This document shows, piece after piece, positions 63,310-64,000 of a stretch of DNA of 64,000 nt. The notes below the pieces were generated by a model. That model ran no database searches, was not told the DNA's origin, and saw only the letters and a list, made by a program, of their open reading frames with translations. The stretch spans positions 1-64,000 of the forward strand of contig NZ_NETS01000006.1 in NCBI RefSeq assembly GCF_002150035.1, in the 5' to 3' direction. A program made the position numbers and the translations under genes. This DNA comes from Leptospira venezuelensis. GTDB lineage: Bacteria > Spirochaetota > Leptospiria > Leptospirales > Leptospiraceae. Within the stretch, counting starts at the first letter, position 1. Every line of letters begins with the position of its first letter.

Positions 63310-63582
63310 GTGAGTAAGACCAAAAACAAAGAAAATCGTATCTTCTCCCTGAATCCACTTTCCGGAGAAGACTACACCCCCTGGAAAGATCCCTCAGATA
63401 TGAGCAAGGAAGAACTCCAGCTTTATTTACAGATCAAAAAACTGCAGGTTCGACTAAGTTTTGAAAGATTACAATCTTCCATTAGCTATACTGGGATGAT
63501 AATTGAGGCCTTTCAAAGCCTTGGGCTTCAGGATTGGGTCCTAAAATTACTAAACCAAGAGATCGAGGATACATCCGAGTAG
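63310..63582 (+). CDS. Hypothetical protein, third gene of DUF883 operon
   Basis: 90 residues from a GTG start. Helical with one weakly hydrophobic segment, similar in position to YqjK-type genes that follow yqjD-yqjE in enterobacteria. No sequence family recognised. The GGAACTCC octamer lies 6 bp before the start, where a ribosome site would be. Confidence 0.55.
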   Translation: MSKTKNKENRIFSLNPLSGEDYTPWKDPSDMSKEELQLYLQIKKLQVRLSFERLQSSISYTGMIIEAFQSLGLQDWVLKLLNQEIEDTSE

Positions 63583-63599
63583 ACTGGAGTTCCTACCAC

Positions 63600-64000
63600 C
63601 TACTTCACCTCTCGGATCTGGATCGTCTCTACCCGGTCCGCACCAGCAATAATATCCGACAAGATTACCACTTGATCTCCATCCTTTACTCGTCCACTTG
63701 ACTTCAAAGTCTCAATAGCCAGTTTAATAGTCTTCTCAGGGTCACTGGAAAAATCGATCCGATAAGGAATCACACTCCTTGTCAGCCAGAGTTTACGTCT
63801 GACCGTGGTCATATTAGTAAAAGCATAGATAAGCGGAAACCTAGGATGGAAGGAAGCTACATTCAGAGCAGTAGTTCCTCTTCTGGTAATTACAATAATT
63901 GCAGGAGACTTGATAGAATCGGAAAGCATAGCCGCAGATTTAGCCATCTCTTCCTTCTTGTTGGAAGGAACTCTTTCCAAAACGTAACCTAACCCCGGCG
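63600..64000 (-). CDS. pyk: Pyruvate kinase, C-terminal part
   Basis: Open frame to the right window edge. It reads the allosteric C-terminal domain of pyruvate kinase: KKEEMAKSAAMLSDSIKSPA, IVITRRGTTALNVASFHPRF, TNMTTVRRKLWLTRSVIPY and the end GDQVVILSDI. The catalytic barrel lies beyond the window. It catalyses phosphoenolpyruvate to pyruvate in glycolysis. Confidence 0.88.
   Translation of the reverse strand, partial: PGLGYVLERVPSNKKEEMAKSAAMLSDSIKSPAIIVITRRGTTALNVASFHPRFPLIYAFTNMTTVRRKLWLTRSVIPYRIDFSSDPEKTIKLAIETLKSSGRVKDGDQVVILSDIIAGADRVETIQIREVK

Larger units (their letters stand above)
51039..63593. repeat. Cluster of GGAACTCC/GGAGTTCC octamers
   Basis: Seventeen copies in 12.6 kb at 51039, 52067, 52408, 52728, 53006, 54736, 56731, 57009, 58274, 58363, 58735, 58895, 59858, 61002, 61928, 63297 and 63586. 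Four more lie at 28029, 36020, 36652 and 39848. Most extend to AGGAACTCC or GGAACTCCY. They occur in both orientations, in and between genes. Confidence 0.8.

Overview
The window looks like a chromosome segment from a spirochaete, most probably Leptospira. Reasons: spirochaete-type lipoboxes (for example FISAC, TVTNC), a DUF1564 protein (a family I know only from Leptospira), several large multi-sensor histidine kinases, and short, moderately AT-rich intergenic regions with TTG/GTG starts. Species cannot be fixed from sequence alone. I saw no rRNA, tRNA, CRISPR array or transposase.

Region 1 (1-11,100) is accessory DNA and the most unusual part. Nine 139-168 bp imperfect-dyad repeats sit between small genes that nearly all lie on the minus strand. 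The repeats carry outer core boxes of the RYYYAAC / GTTRRRY (or GTTATGC) type and inner boxes in which one arm has one extra base. That is the architecture of integron attC sites read on the minus strand. The carried genes are typical cassette cargo: VapBC, a PIN-like protein, an HNH-type protein, DUF3144, exported proteins and orphans. The right end of the array abuts a tyrosine recombinase that reads in the same direction as the cassettes and lacks the extra segment typical of IntI. A ~460 bp cassette is present twice, once next to the recombinase and once at about 1.2-1.66 kb. One interval (1.8-5.0 kb) carries several genes without an internal repeat, including a divergent XRE regulator pair with a clear promoter/operator.

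Region 2 (11.6-20.7 kb) is a signalling block: a hybrid kinase with two kinase modules, then a tight operon of a 7TM-PAS kinase, an MHYT-PAS-kinase-receiver protein and a receiver-HD-GYP c-di-GMP phosphodiesterase. Region 3 (20.7-28.5 kb) holds an SDR, mtnB and mtnD of methionine salvage, efp, a PstS-like lipoprotein, a KamA/EpmB radical-SAM aminomutase and small proteins. Together with epmA at 58.2 kb, the window can account for beta-lysylation of EF-P. Region 4 (28.5-37.2 kb) is lipid-related: a TetR-flanked RetSat/CrtI-type oxidoreductase, then a minus-strand operon with a COG2907 flavoprotein, DUF1365, two Cfa-family methyltransferases, DUF2062 and DUF1295.

Region 5 (37.3-43.8 kb) contains a barrel-like protein, a sensor without an output domain, and pyrF-speE-(SET/SpeD fusion)-speD. 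The fusion keeps the Ser-His-Cys triad of AdoMet decarboxylase at exact spacing but has lost the surrounding active-site motif. Region 6 (43.9-64 kb) is mostly housekeeping and envelope genes: alr, a PlsC-like acyltransferase, a kinase with a cytoplasmic substrate-binding-protein-like domain, a lytic transglycosylase, an ArnT-like glycosyltransferase, aconitase, an OmpA-domain protein, epmA, an OmpR-type regulator, DUF1564, a PCD, DUF883/holin-like small membrane proteins and the C-terminus of pyruvate kinase at the right edge. The octamer GGAACTCC/GGAGTTCC is strongly enriched from 51 to 63.6 kb, inside and between genes and in several reading frames.
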